Positions 56,510-64,000 of a DNA stretch of 64,000 nt are shown piece by piece. Origin of the DNA: Paenibacillus sp. PL2-23 (lineage in GTDB: Bacteria > Bacillota > Bacilli > Paenibacillales > Paenibacillaceae); assembly GCF_040834005.1 (NCBI RefSeq), contig NZ_CP162129.1, positions 2,318,001-2,382,000 on the forward strand, written 5' to 3'. The translations under genes and the position numbers were made by a program. The notes under the pieces were generated by a model. The model was not told the DNA's origin, did no database searches, and saw nothing but the letters and a program-made list of their open reading frames with translations. Within the stretch, counting starts at the first letter, position 1; each line of letters opens with the position of its first letter.

Positions 56510-57520
56510 TTGGCGGATCAAGGCGTAGCGGTCTCGATGGTGTACCCCCTGTTGAAATCATTAACACACAGAAGGGTTGAGCCCTCCAAGTTCTTCGAGC
56601 ATGCAGGCTTCGATGCCCGTGTGCTGAAGGATGTGGAGGCGCGAATTCCGGGAGAAGAGCTGGAGCGATTAATGAAGGAGGCGGCAGCTTATACGGGTGA
56701 TGAGCATTTTGGTCTGCAACAGGGCCAGATTACGGATTTCGCCGATATGGGCATCCTCGGTTACGTCATGATGCATTCCGGGAAGGTAAGTGACGCGCTG
56801 CAGGCTTATGAGAGATATAACACGATATTGTGCAGCGGCTTCAATCTGGAGCGGGAGCTGGCCGGAGATGAGCTGAGGCTAAGGTTAGTCCTGCAGCAGC
56901 CGGGCAGCATGTCTCGGCACTGCGTCGAGGATATGGCGAGCTCGGTCTACCGGATGATCTGCCGCATCAGCAATCGGACTGTGCCTCTGCTAGGCATTCA
57001 ATTCTCACATGGCAAGCCATCGGATACGGCTCCGTATGTGTCTTGCTTCGGCACGGTTCCCGTATTCCAAGGGCCGGATAATATACTGAGGCTGGCGCGT
57101 GAGGTGCTCGATTATCCCGTCCTTTATGCCGATCCCAAGCTGCTGGCGGCGTTCGAGGCGATCGCGCAAGAGACGATGGACGGCTTGACGCCAGCGGACA
57201 GTGTGTCCGCACAGGTGACGAGATGGATAAAGGCGAATATGGGTGCTTATTTCCCCACGCTGCGGCAGACCGCTGAGGCGCTTGGCACCAGCGCGAGGAC
57301 ACTCCAGCTCAAGCTGAAGAAGGAGAACACAACCTTCCACAGCTTGACGGCAGCCGTTCGCAAGGAGCTGGCCATGGGCTATCTGAAGCGACGAGAATAT
57401 TCAATTGGCGATATCGCGTACGCGCTTCACTTCTCGGAGCCGAGCGCATTCCAGAGCGCCTTCAAGAGATGGACGGGAATGACGCCGGGACAATACCGGG
57501 AGCTTTATTCCACCCACTGA
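56510..57520 (+). CDS. AraC-family regulator with arabinose-binding-type N-terminus (OruR/ArgR-like)
   Basis: A 336-residue regulator. The N-terminal 200 residues fit the Arabinose_bd domain (PF12625-like: VYPLLKSLTHRRVEPSKFFEHAGFD, ...FADMGILGYVMMHSGKVSDAL), unlike the cupin type of the two GH42-linked regulators. The C-terminal helix-turn-helix pair is FPTLRQTAEALGTSARTLQLKLKKE and IGDIAYALHFSEPSAFQSAFKRWTG. TTG start at 56510, seven bases after GGAGGG. Divergent from the quinone reductase and convergent with the nitroreductase, whose 3' end it overlaps by 16 bases. Confidence 0.92.
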   Translation: MADQGVAVSMVYPLLKSLTHRRVEPSKFFEHAGFDARVLKDVEARIPGEELERLMKEAAAYTGDEHFGLQQGQITDFADMGILGYVMMHSGKVSDALQAYERYNTILCSGFNLERELAGDELRLRLVLQQPGSMSRHCVEDMASSVYRMICRISNRTVPLLGIQFSHGKPSDTAPYVSCFGTVPVFQGPDNILRLAREVLDYPVLYADPKLLAAFEAIAQETMDGLTPADSVSAQVTRWIKANMGAYFPTLRQTAEALGTSARTLQLKLKKENTTFHSLTAAVRKELAMGYLKRREYSIGDIAYALHFSEPSAFQSAFKRWTGMTPGQYRELYSTH

Positions 57521-58167
57521 ACGATCTGTTCAACAGCTCTTCTTGTTTTCTCGCGGGGCTCTCGTGCCCGGTAACCGAATGCGGCCATGCAGGAAACGCC
57601 AAACTCATTGCCCTTCAGAAGTCCTTCGCTTCGCAGCAGCTCTTCAACCTGATGTTTATCGAAGCCCTCAATCGGGCAGGAATCGATGCCGATCATCGCA
57701 GCTGCCGTCATCATGTTTCCTAGCGCAATATAAGTCTGACGACTGGCCCATTCGAACATCGCTCGGTCGTTGCCAAGCAGCTCGAAGTCGTGTTCGAGAA
57801 ACTTGCCATACCTCTCTCCTTTCTGGCCAATAACCTCCTCGGGAAGCTGCTGGACCTCTCTCATCATCGTCTGGATATGCTGGGACGAAGGATGCATGCT
57901 GTCTGCGGTACGAGTCAGCAGCACCATGAAATGGCTTGCTGTTGGCAATGTTTTTTGCGCTCCCCACGTGATCGGCAGCAGCTTGCTCCGCAATTCGGAG
58001 CTTTGCACGATTAGAAATTTCCACGGCTCGAAGCCGAATGAGCTGGGGGACAAGCGGCCAGTTTCCATTATAAAGTCGAAGTCAGCCCTCGAAACTTTAC
58101 GGTCAACGTCAAATTCCTTGGTTGCATGACGGAAGCGATAGGCCTCCAGAATTTGTTCCTTTAACAT
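57505..58167 (-). CDS. Nitroreductase-family flavoprotein (NfsB/YfkO-like)
   Basis: A 220-residue FMN enzyme. The opening RFRHATKEFDVDRKVSRADFDFIMETGRLSPSSFGFEPWKF contains the usual Arg and Ser residues for FMN; MMTAAAMIGIDSCPIEGFD and the final GYRARE match the family. It would reduce nitro compounds or quinones with NAD(P)H. Start ATG 58167 behind AAGGAGTG. The HxlR regulator gene lies directly upstream in the same direction, and two palindromes lie between them, so it is probably that regulator's target, comparable to the Bacillus HypR/HypO pair. Confidence 0.93.
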   Translation of the reverse strand: MLKEQILEAYRFRHATKEFDVDRKVSRADFDFIMETGRLSPSSFGFEPWKFLIVQSSELRSKLLPITWGAQKTLPTASHFMVLLTRTADSMHPSSQHIQTMMREVQQLPEEVIGQKGERYGKFLEHDFELLGNDRAMFEWASRQTYIALGNMMTAAAMIGIDSCPIEGFDKHQVEELLRSEGLLKGNEFGVSCMAAFGYRAREPREKTRRAVEQIVQWVE

Positions 58168-58233
58168 GTAGCATCCACTCCTTTAATCTTATTAGCCCTT
58201 ATTATAGGAGATAGGCTCACGGGATGTAAGTAC

Positions 58234-58268
58234 GCACAATGATGTGCCGTAGTATCAAGAATGATACT
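58234..58268. promoter_or_regulatory. Two palindromes before the nitroreductase gene (candidate HxlR operators)
   Basis: GCACAATGATGTGC (58234-58247) and AGTATCAAGAATGATACT (58251-58268). The second overlaps the stop codon of the HxlR gene. Both lie 70-100 bases upstream of the nitroreductase start. Confidence 0.55.
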
Positions 58269-58659
58269 AATGGGAGCTTTGCTCAAGATCTGAAGTGGCT
58301 GACTCGCAGGTCCTGTTCCTGTTCCTGTGAGCATTGCCCCAGTCCCGCATCATCAGAATAATGGGCTCAAGCGTACGGCCGAATTCCGTTAACGAATATT
58401 CCACTCTCGGAGGGATCTCCTGGAACACTTCGCGATGAATAACCCCGTCCTCCTCCAGCTCTCTCAGCTGTAATGTGAGCATACGCTGAGTGATAGTGGG
58501 GCAAATATTACGAAATTCGTTGAATCGTTTGGTCCCGTCAATCAGATGGTATAAAATAATGCCTTTCCACTTTCCGCCGATCACGTCGAGTGTATATTCT
58601 ACCGGACACCCGCCTCCCGTTTGATGAAGGGGTCCATATCCAGCTTTCCGGTTGCGCAT
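58267..58659 (-). CDS. HxlR-family redox-type regulator
   Basis: A 130-residue winged-helix regulator. CPVEYTLDVIGGKWKGIILYHLIDGTKRFNEF is the family core, with the N-terminal Cys (GGGCPVEY) that serves as redox sensor in HypR- and YodB-type proteins. TITQRMLTLQLRELEEDGVIHREV and the wing VEYSLTEFGRTLEPII follow. Start ATG 58659 behind GAGGTG; an upstream extension has no ribosome site. It likely senses quinones, disulfide stress or hypochlorite and controls the nitroreductase gene downstream. Confidence 0.92.
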   Translation of the reverse strand: MRNRKAGYGPLHQTGGGCPVEYTLDVIGGKWKGIILYHLIDGTKRFNEFRNICPTITQRMLTLQLRELEEDGVIHREVFQEIPPRVEYSLTEFGRTLEPIILMMRDWGNAHRNRNRTCESATSDLEQSSH

Positions 58660-58745
58660 AACGGCACACCTCTTTCTTGCTTGCATGATTACTTATTGTA
58701 AGGATTATGTCGAGCAGGAGCAACCATTGGCAGTGGAACATAGAG

Positions 58746-58781
58746 AAAGCCGTTCGCATCATGGACGCAAACGGCTTTTTT
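58746..58781. terminator. Terminator-like hairpin after the aldo/keto reductase gene
   Basis: AAAGCCGTT pairs with AACGGCTTT, with an inner GCG/CGC; six T on the plus strand and CTTTCTC on the minus strand. Confidence 0.65.
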
Positions 58782-58788
58782 ATCCAGC

Positions 58789-59709
58789 TTATGGAACGAT
58801 CTTGCCCCCGGCCTTGTACATGGCATACCACTCTTCACGCGTGAGCGGAATGTCGGAGCCTTGGCAGGAATCCTTGAGTCGGGTAACGTTGGTTGTGCCG
58901 GTTATGACTTGAATGTTCGCAGGATGGCGTGTAATCCAGGCAACGGCTATCGCCGTGGTCGTCACCTCGTATTTGGCGGCGAGCTCGTCCATCAGCTTGT
59001 TCAGCTCCGGATACGTCTCCAGATCGCCTAGGAACGGACCGTTGAAGAAGCCCTTCTGGAACGGAGACCAGGCTTGAACCGTCATATCGTGCAGTCGGGA
59101 ATAATCCAGTATGCCGCTGTCCCGGTTCACAGATTGGGCATGGTCCATATTAAGCGCGATGCCGGAGTCGATCATCGGCGTGTGAGTCACGCTAAGCTGC
59201 AGCTGATTGACGACAAGCGGCTGCTTGACATATTTTTTGAGCAGCTCGATCTGAAGCGGAGTATGGTTGGATACGCCGAAATGGCGAACCTTGCCGCTTG
59301 CTTGCAGCTGATCGAACGCTTCGGCAACCTCCTCCGGTTCAACAAGCGAGTCCGGACGGTGCAGCAGCAGGATATCGAGGTAGTCGGTATTCAGCCGTTT
59401 CAGAATGCCATCCGTTGATGCTAGAATATGCTCCTTGGAGAAGTCGAAGTAGCCGCTGCGAATCCCGCATTTGCTCTGCAGAATCATCCCATCACGAATG
59501 GAGGGGTTCATGCCGATTGCTTGAGCGAAATGCTCTTCGCATTCGCCGCCGCCGTAGATGTCGGCATGGTCGAAGAAGTTCACGTTCTCCTCCATAGCTG
59601 TGCGAATCAGCGCCTCTGCCTCCGGCAGCGACAGTTGTTTAATACGCATGCAGCCCATAATAATATTGGATGCTTTCAGATCAGTGCCCGCAATGTTTAT
59701 GTATTTCAT
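58789..59709 (-). CDS. Aldo/keto reductase (YdhF/YcsN-like)
   Basis: A 306-residue TIM-barrel NADPH-dependent carbonyl reductase. The catalytic set is present: Asp and Tyr in FFDHADIYGGGECEEHF, Lys in LQSKCGIR and His in DILLLHRPD. GVSNHTPLQIELL and the C-terminal VITGTTNVTRL form the cofactor pocket. It may detoxify aldehydes or methylglyoxal. RBS GAGGAG ten bases before ATG. The MerR gene at 59890 is divergent, and a promoter with a 19-base spacer lies between them, so this is its likely target. Confidence 0.94.
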   Translation of the reverse strand: MKYINIAGTDLKASNIIMGCMRIKQLSLPEAEALIRTAMEENVNFFDHADIYGGGECEEHFAQAIGMNPSIRDGMILQSKCGIRSGYFDFSKEHILASTDGILKRLNTDYLDILLLHRPDSLVEPEEVAEAFDQLQASGKVRHFGVSNHTPLQIELLKKYVKQPLVVNQLQLSVTHTPMIDSGIALNMDHAQSVNRDSGILDYSRLHDMTVQAWSPFQKGFFNGPFLGDLETYPELNKLMDELAAKYEVTTTAIAVAWITRHPANIQVITGTTNVTRLKDSCQGSDIPLTREEWYAMYKAGGKIVP

Positions 59710-59744
59710 TCCAATATTGCTCCTCTCGATTGATCTTCATTTAT

Positions 59745-59775
59745 AAGATAAGGTATAGAGTGAACTCGAGGTCAA
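59745..59775 (-). promoter_or_regulatory. MerR-type promoter of the aldo/keto reductase gene
   Basis: On the minus strand TTGACC (59770-59775) and TATCTT (59745-59750) are 19 bases apart, the long spacer typical of MerR-activated promoters. The spacer carries a dyad-like TCGAGTTCACTCTA. Confidence 0.6.
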
Positions 59776-59889
59776 CAACCTTTTTGCAAAGTTTTCTGGG
59801 GGGCCGCTAACGCTTGACATTGACAAAAAAGTTTCCCTCTAGTAATCTCAAAGCACCGAACGACGACACGAACGGGAGAGGGACATCAT

Positions 59890-60291
59890 ATGAGCTTTAC
59901 CATCTCACAGGTTGCCCAAAGAACAGGGCTTACCATACATACGATCCGATATTACGACAAAGAGGGGCTGCTGCCGTTCGTCGATCGAATGAACGGAGCA
60001 AGAGTGTTCCAGGAGCAGGACATTGATTGGATCGATCTCATCTGCTGCCTGAAGCAGACGGGCATGCCGATCAAGGATATTCGAATACTGATCCGGCATT
60101 GCATGGATCACGACGCGGTGCTGGAGAAAGGGCTGCAAATTTTGATCCGCCACAGGGAGAACGTCGAGGCGCAGCTGAAGTCGCTGCAGGACAGCTTGAA
60201 CACGATTAATTATAAAATTCAGCATTTGCCGCGAATGTACCGGGAGAAATTTTCTTCGGAGGCGGCGGTCGCAGCAGGCAAGGACGAATAA
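59890..60291 (+). CDS. MerR-family regulator
   Basis: A 133-residue regulator: winged helix with FTISQVAQRTGLTIHTIRYYDKEGLLPF, then a coiled-coil dimer helix (HRENVEAQLKSLQDSLNTINYKIQ) and a short tail with no metal-binding Cys cluster. Two cysteines (ICCL) lie in the second helix region. The form matches the YraB/AdhR group that responds to aldehydes and controls dehydrogenases or reductases. RBS GGGAGAGGG seven bases before ATG. Divergent from the aldo/keto reductase. Confidence 0.93.
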   Translation: MSFTISQVAQRTGLTIHTIRYYDKEGLLPFVDRMNGARVFQEQDIDWIDLICCLKQTGMPIKDIRILIRHCMDHDAVLEKGLQILIRHRENVEAQLKSLQDSLNTINYKIQHLPRMYREKFSSEAAVAAGKDE

Positions 60292-60293
60292 CA

Positions 60294-60335
60294 CAATGAA
60301 AAACATCGATCCCAGGGGGTCGATGTTTTTCATTG
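60294..60335. terminator. Bidirectional terminator between MerR and sqhC genes
   Basis: A perfect 16-bp stem, CAATGAAAAACATCGA with TCGATGTTTTTCATTG, around loop TCCCAGGGGG. Confidence 0.9.
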
Positions 60336-60381
60336 TAGCAAGCAATTTTAAGAGGCGTAGATGGAGTGCCAATCGATAGTG

Positions 60382-62277
60382 CTACTCCGGGACAGCACCT
60401 CCGAATCGATTCTTGAACCGCGAGAGCGCAATCAAGGGCCATATGTAGCGGTAGCTGTGATAATGGATGTAGAAGGTGCCAGGCAGACCCGCACCCGTAG
60501 GGTAACGGGACGTCCAATTGTCCTCATGCAGCATATCGCATAGTCGGAGCATGCCTCGTTCGATCTCGGAAGTGGCGGAAGGGGACGCCGCGATCAGCGC
60601 TTCAAGAGCCCATGCGGTGTGCGACGGCGTGCTGGCACCAAGCGGTACGTAGCTCCCACTGGAATCGCTGCTGCAGGATTCGCCCCAGCCGCCATCCTCG
60701 TTCTGAATGTGGAGCAGCCACTCGCAGCCTTTTCGCACGGCATCATGCTCGGAGCTAAGGCCGGCTGCAGTCAGGCCTGTTAACGCTGCCCAAGTTCCAT
60801 ACACATAACAGATTCCCCATCGCCCGTACCAGGAGCCGTCCTCCCGTTGATTGCGGAGCAGCCAGTCGGCGCCGCGGCGCATGATGCGGTGATCGCCGCG
60901 CAGACGGGCGAATCGGCCTAGAAATTCAAGTGTTCTGCCCGTCAAGTCCGGCACGGAAGGGTCGATTGCCGCAGCCTTGGCCCCATCAATGGCAAGCATC
61001 GTCAGCAGCTTATTGTCGATATTTCTCTCGAAGGCTGGCCAGCCGCCGTCCTTGTTCTGCATCGATAACGTCCAGGAAAGTCCTCTGTTCCATGCGTCCT
61101 GGAAGGGTTCGTCCATGGATGAGAATGGTCGGATGGCGCGAAGCGCGGCTGTCGTATCGTCAACATCCGGGTTGATCGTATTCGTCTCGGAGAAGCCCCA
61201 GCCGCCTGGAGCGGCGTTGGGGTTGTTCCTGCTCCAATCTCCCTTGCGAGTATGCTGCTTGCCAAGCAAATAATTAGCGGCTTTCACGATGACGGGATGA
61301 TGACGCGGCACGCCGGCTTGCTGCAGCGCATAGGCCATCAAGGCCGTATCCCAAATGTCGGCAGGAGAATTTTGAATCGTTGTACAGGTTTTGCAGCGCA
61401 TGGCCGCGAGTGCTTCGCAAGCTTTATGGATAAGGGGATGGCTGCGCTCATAGCCAAGGGCAAGGAGAGCGAATACAAGGAGCACTGTGCTGGTAGCATA
61501 GCTGTATAGAGAGCCGTCCGATTCCAGCCGCTGAAGCATAAATTGTTCCGCCTTGTCTGCGGCGGCATCTTGCAGAGAACGGGGGCTGCCGATAAGCCGG
61601 GCCAAGCCTTCGCCAAACGCTGCGAGCGAAGCGTTGCCTGTATGGCTGGACGGCTCGGTCGCTTCGCGTGACGGGAAGAGGTCCGACAGGTCAGGAAGCC
61701 GGTCCGGTCGAATCGCAAACGTCCGGGACGCCATAACTAGCATGGGCACAAGATGCACACGCGCGTATCCGGAGAAGGAGAAGAGGTTCAGCGGCATCGA
61801 ATCTGGAATGAGCATAATTTCCAGCGGGATGGAGGTGAGGGAGAGCGGCCAATCCTGTTGCCCGGTTGCGGACAGAATAGCTTTGGTCAGGATGCTGTCC
61901 GCTTGATCCGCACCGCCTTTGGTCAGTATAAAAGCCTTGGCCCGTCTCATTGCAGCATCCTCCGGCCGGCTGTAGCCAGAGCTCAACAGGGCGTAATAAG
62001 CCTCAATAGTGGCAGACAGGCTGCCATCGGCTTCGTCCCGAAACCAACGCCAGCAGCCGTCCGGCTCTTGCTGCGATAGAATCCGATCGTGCAGCTGCTG
62101 GATTAACGCTTCGTTGTCGTCCCGCTCCAGGCAGCGATACAGCAGGATGACATACGCGTCAATGATAGTGCCGTTCTCGAAGCAAAATCGCCAAGTGCCG
62201 TCCTCCTCTTGCCTGCCGAGCAAATCATCTGCCAGCATTCCGAGCTCGCGATCGACCCGCCTTTTCGTCTCATTCAA
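60382..62277 (-). CDS. sqhC: SqhC-type terpene cyclase (tetraprenyl-beta-curcumene/sporulene cyclase)
   Basis: A class II triterpene cyclase of about 631 residues, built of repeated QW motifs (for example QNKDGGWPAF, QREDGSWYGRWG, QNEDGGWGESC). The protonating DxDD motif is NPDVDDTTAALRA. Close in plan to Bacillus SqhC, which turns tetraprenyl-beta-curcumene into sporulene and related membrane lipids of spores; squalene-hopene activity is an alternative. I start it at TTG 62277 (GGAGGTG upstream), where homology with SqhC begins; the frame is open much further upstream into the next gene, but that part is a shadow. The upstream gene at 62360 probably shares its transcript. Confidence 0.9.
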   Translation of the reverse strand: MNETKRRVDRELGMLADDLLGRQEEDGTWRFCFENGTIIDAYVILLYRCLERDDNEALIQQLHDRILSQQEPDGCWRWFRDEADGSLSATIEAYYALLSSGYSRPEDAAMRRAKAFILTKGGADQADSILTKAILSATGQQDWPLSLTSIPLEIMLIPDSMPLNLFSFSGYARVHLVPMLVMASRTFAIRPDRLPDLSDLFPSREATEPSSHTGNASLAAFGEGLARLIGSPRSLQDAAADKAEQFMLQRLESDGSLYSYATSTVLLVFALLALGYERSHPLIHKACEALAAMRCKTCTTIQNSPADIWDTALMAYALQQAGVPRHHPVIVKAANYLLGKQHTRKGDWSRNNPNAAPGGWGFSETNTINPDVDDTTAALRAIRPFSSMDEPFQDAWNRGLSWTLSMQNKDGGWPAFERNIDNKLLTMLAIDGAKAAAIDPSVPDLTGRTLEFLGRFARLRGDHRIMRRGADWLLRNQREDGSWYGRWGICYVYGTWAALTGLTAAGLSSEHDAVRKGCEWLLHIQNEDGGWGESCSSDSSGSYVPLGASTPSHTAWALEALIAASPSATSEIERGMLRLCDMLHEDNWTSRYPTGAGLPGTFYIHYHSYRYIWPLIALSRFKNRFGGAVPE

Positions 62278-62359
62278 TTCACCTGCACCTCCCGCCGGCG
62301 TTTTTACCATTGTATGAGTGCGTTGAGGTGGAAATGTGGCGAGGGAGGTAAGAAAGAGC

Positions 62360-63994
62360 TTAAAACTGCCACATCGGTTCCCCGTTGACCTTAGCAGCCG
62401 GTGTATTGTCGTCTTCCAGCTGGAGCTCAAGCATGTCGCCGTTAAACAAGCTGTAACGACCTCCAAGCTTAGCATCGGAGAACAAGGGCTGTCTGTTACG
62501 GCTGGAAGCAATAAATGCCCCTAATGAATCGATATGGTGCAGCGAGGCTTCCGCTACTGTCACGGCTTCCATCACGATAACGTTGCCCTCGGAGCCTTCT
62601 GAACGCACATCATATCGATCCGTTCCCCGTTCGATTCGGAGATGATGCAACGCATGTATGGCTATGTACGTGTCATTGACCTTGCCATAGAGCGATGTAC
62701 CCTCCAGCGTCCACTCGGTGCCGGAGTCGGGGAGAGGAAGAATTCCTGCAATGTCGCTCCCTTGTGGATGCGGCCGGTATATGGCAATTACACACCCGCG
62801 ATGGATCGCAATTTCTTCACAATCGCCGCTATGCCGTGCGTCGTGGGCGCCCGCAGGGGAATAGAAATACGCTTGATTAACAGAGTCTTCTCGTATAGGA
62901 AAAGAAAAATCCCATCGCCGCTGCTCGTTGTCGAACTCCAGCCGCCGTTCCTTCATGCCGCCGAGAGCGAATTGTTCCGTCATGTAGGTATAGCTGTGCA
63001 GCCTGCTCTGTGGTTGTTCAGCGGACAAAGGGTAAGTACGTTTATGCTCAATCGGGTATGTTCTATTGAACACGCGACTGCGGACCGCATCAGAAATATC
63101 ATAAGCAAGCAAGCCTGCATATTCCACTCTCGGCCATTGATCCGGCATCGGGATATCGCCGAATTGCACATAATCCATTGCCAAGTTGCGATCGGCAGGT
63201 GCGTCATGCGGCCAGGAGCGACAGTGAGGGCCAACCCATGCACCATGCAAATAATAGGAGGCGCGTTCCTCCCACAGCCATTCCAGCAATTCCGATAAAT
63301 CCTTGCGAACCGCTTCGTCGGTTGCCAGCTCCCATGCAGCGGCGAAAGCCTGTACCCAATGCCAGAACCATGGGAGAGAGCCATATTCCGTCATGCCGTA
63401 TGTCCGGACTTGGCTTAGAGTAGCCCGGATTCGCTCATGGCTTGCCCGAAGCAGGCTATCGTCGTTATATATGACCGCGTAGATGAGCGCGCCTGCCGTA
63501 TGCTTCGCTACATGATGACCGAATCGCTCAAGTGGCGTAACATAATATTGGGACTTGTACATGTGCCAGACCGCATTATCGAACGAGTTCCGCAAGGAGC
63601 TTGGCATATGTTCGCCGAACTGCTGCAGGAATAAAGCCATGAGCGGTCCCATCAGCTCCACGGGCAGAGGGTGTGGCTTGGCCAGATGGAGCTCTTCTCC
63701 GAGCTTAAGCGGGAAATGTCCGTAAGTGGCGCTTGTCGGATCCATGTCCTGCAAGGAAAGCACCTTCTCCAATACGCTTGCTGCAAGCTCGCTCGCCCGT
63801 TCGGCCTCCTGCCCGGACAGCAGCTTGCTTTGCGCGGCTGCAAATAGATAAGATGCATCATAGAAATTATCGCGAATATCGCCATGGTACCATAGTCCGC
63901 TGGGCAGCAGCGGAGCGGCGAGCGCTCGGCTCGCAATATGGCGAATAACTTGTTCCTTACGTTCTGCGTTACCTGTGGCAGCCAATGAAATCAT
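62360..63994 (-). CDS. Uncharacterised protein, all-helical barrel plus beta-sandwich; start possibly beyond the window
   Basis: At least 544 residues, ending in MWQF. The first ATG seen (63994) has GAGAGG directly before it but the frame stays open to the window edge, so the true start may lie outside. The first 300 residues look helical, with repeated aromatic patterns (LWYHGDIRDNFYDASYLFAA, WHWVQAFAAAWELA, WPHDAPADRNLAMDYVQFGD); the rest is beta-rich, ending in a sandwich-like part. The plan, a helical toroid followed by beta-sandwich, recalls polysaccharide lyases and heparinase-like proteins, but I see no lyase signature. It precedes sqhC by 82 bases. Function unknown. Confidence 0.6.
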   Translation of the reverse strand: MISLAATGNAERKEQVIRHIASRALAAPLLPSGLWYHGDIRDNFYDASYLFAAAQSKLLSGQEAERASELAASVLEKVLSLQDMDPTSATYGHFPLKLGEELHLAKPHPLPVELMGPLMALFLQQFGEHMPSSLRNSFDNAVWHMYKSQYYVTPLERFGHHVAKHTAGALIYAVIYNDDSLLRASHERIRATLSQVRTYGMTEYGSLPWFWHWVQAFAAAWELATDEAVRKDLSELLEWLWEERASYYLHGAWVGPHCRSWPHDAPADRNLAMDYVQFGDIPMPDQWPRVEYAGLLAYDISDAVRSRVFNRTYPIEHKRTYPLSAEQPQSRLHSYTYMTEQFALGGMKERRLEFDNEQRRWDFSFPIREDSVNQAYFYSPAGAHDARHSGDCEEIAIHRGCVIAIYRPHPQGSDIAGILPLPDSGTEWTLEGTSLYGKVNDTYIAIHALHHLRIERGTDRYDVRSEGSEGNVIVMEAVTVAEASLHHIDSLGAFIASSRNRQPLFSDAKLGGRYSLFNGDMLELQLEDDNTPAAKVNGEPMWQF

Positions 63995-64000
63995 CCTCTC

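Noticed and set aside
62278..62511. Longer N-terminus for the SqhC-type cyclase
   Set aside because: It would overlap the upstream gene and has no similarity to terpene cyclases; TTG 62277 has a good ribosome site and matches the known start of the family.

Overview
The window looks like chromosomal DNA of a Paenibacillus-like Bacillota bacterium. Evidence: strong GGAGG-type ribosome binding sites with frequent TTG/GTG starts, many AraC/YesN-type regulators paired with LplB/YtcP-type carbohydrate ABC permeases, a SqhC-type sporulene cyclase, CcpA-like cre sites, a PerR box and a GlnR/TnrA box. I see no rRNA, tRNA, insertion sequence, prophage or CRISPR array.

Layout. 1-6978: an AraC-type regulator cut by the window edge, divergent from a GH42 beta-galactosidase; then a DUF805 membrane protein, an SGNH esterase, a secreted GH11 xylanase with a structured leader, a SUMF1-fold lipoprotein and a PAS histidine kinase. 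7059-9251: katG. 9433-20012: a plant cell-wall sugar region with a second AraC/GH42 divergon, a membrane-bound AraC regulator (YesS/YtdP type), two ABC permeases, their binding lipoprotein and a GH105 unsaturated rhamnogalacturonyl hydrolase. 20254-26225: a nucleoside uptake and phosphorolysis operon (BMP lipoprotein, double ATPase, two permeases, a SUOX-fold molybdopterin protein, a nucleoside phosphorylase). 26363-28063: a NarK/NasA-type nitrate transporter with an elaborate leader. 28210-29765: a TetR regulator divergent from a small membrane protein and a DapA-family remnant. 29811-32039: PerR-type control region plus ahpC-ahpF. 32287-35951: zwf-tal-gnd, the oxidative pentose phosphate branch. 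35981-41604: serine hydrolase, alditol oxidase, UPF0145 protein, MATE exporter and metallophosphoesterase.

41684-54629 is a second sugar or glycoside locus: a LacI regulator broken by an in-frame stop, a Gfo/Idh/MocA oxidoreductase with a disturbed start, a YesM/YesN two-component pair followed directly by an unlipidated solute-binding-like protein (a likely third sensory component), an ABC importer, a nucleoside-hydrolase-fold protein with altered active site and a polyol-type zinc dehydrogenase. 54709-60335 holds GH43, a flavodoxin-fold quinone reductase, an AraC regulator, a nitroreductase with its HxlR regulator, and an aldo/keto reductase divergent from a MerR regulator. The right end holds sqhC and an upstream gene of unknown function that may continue beyond the window.

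The most notable find is upstream of the nitrate transporter. A GlnR/TnrA box is followed by two hairpins that both carry hexaloops with A at position 1 and G at position 4, the signature of ANTAR-protein target RNAs. The second hairpin overlaps, and so excludes, a long terminator-like hairpin just before the gene.
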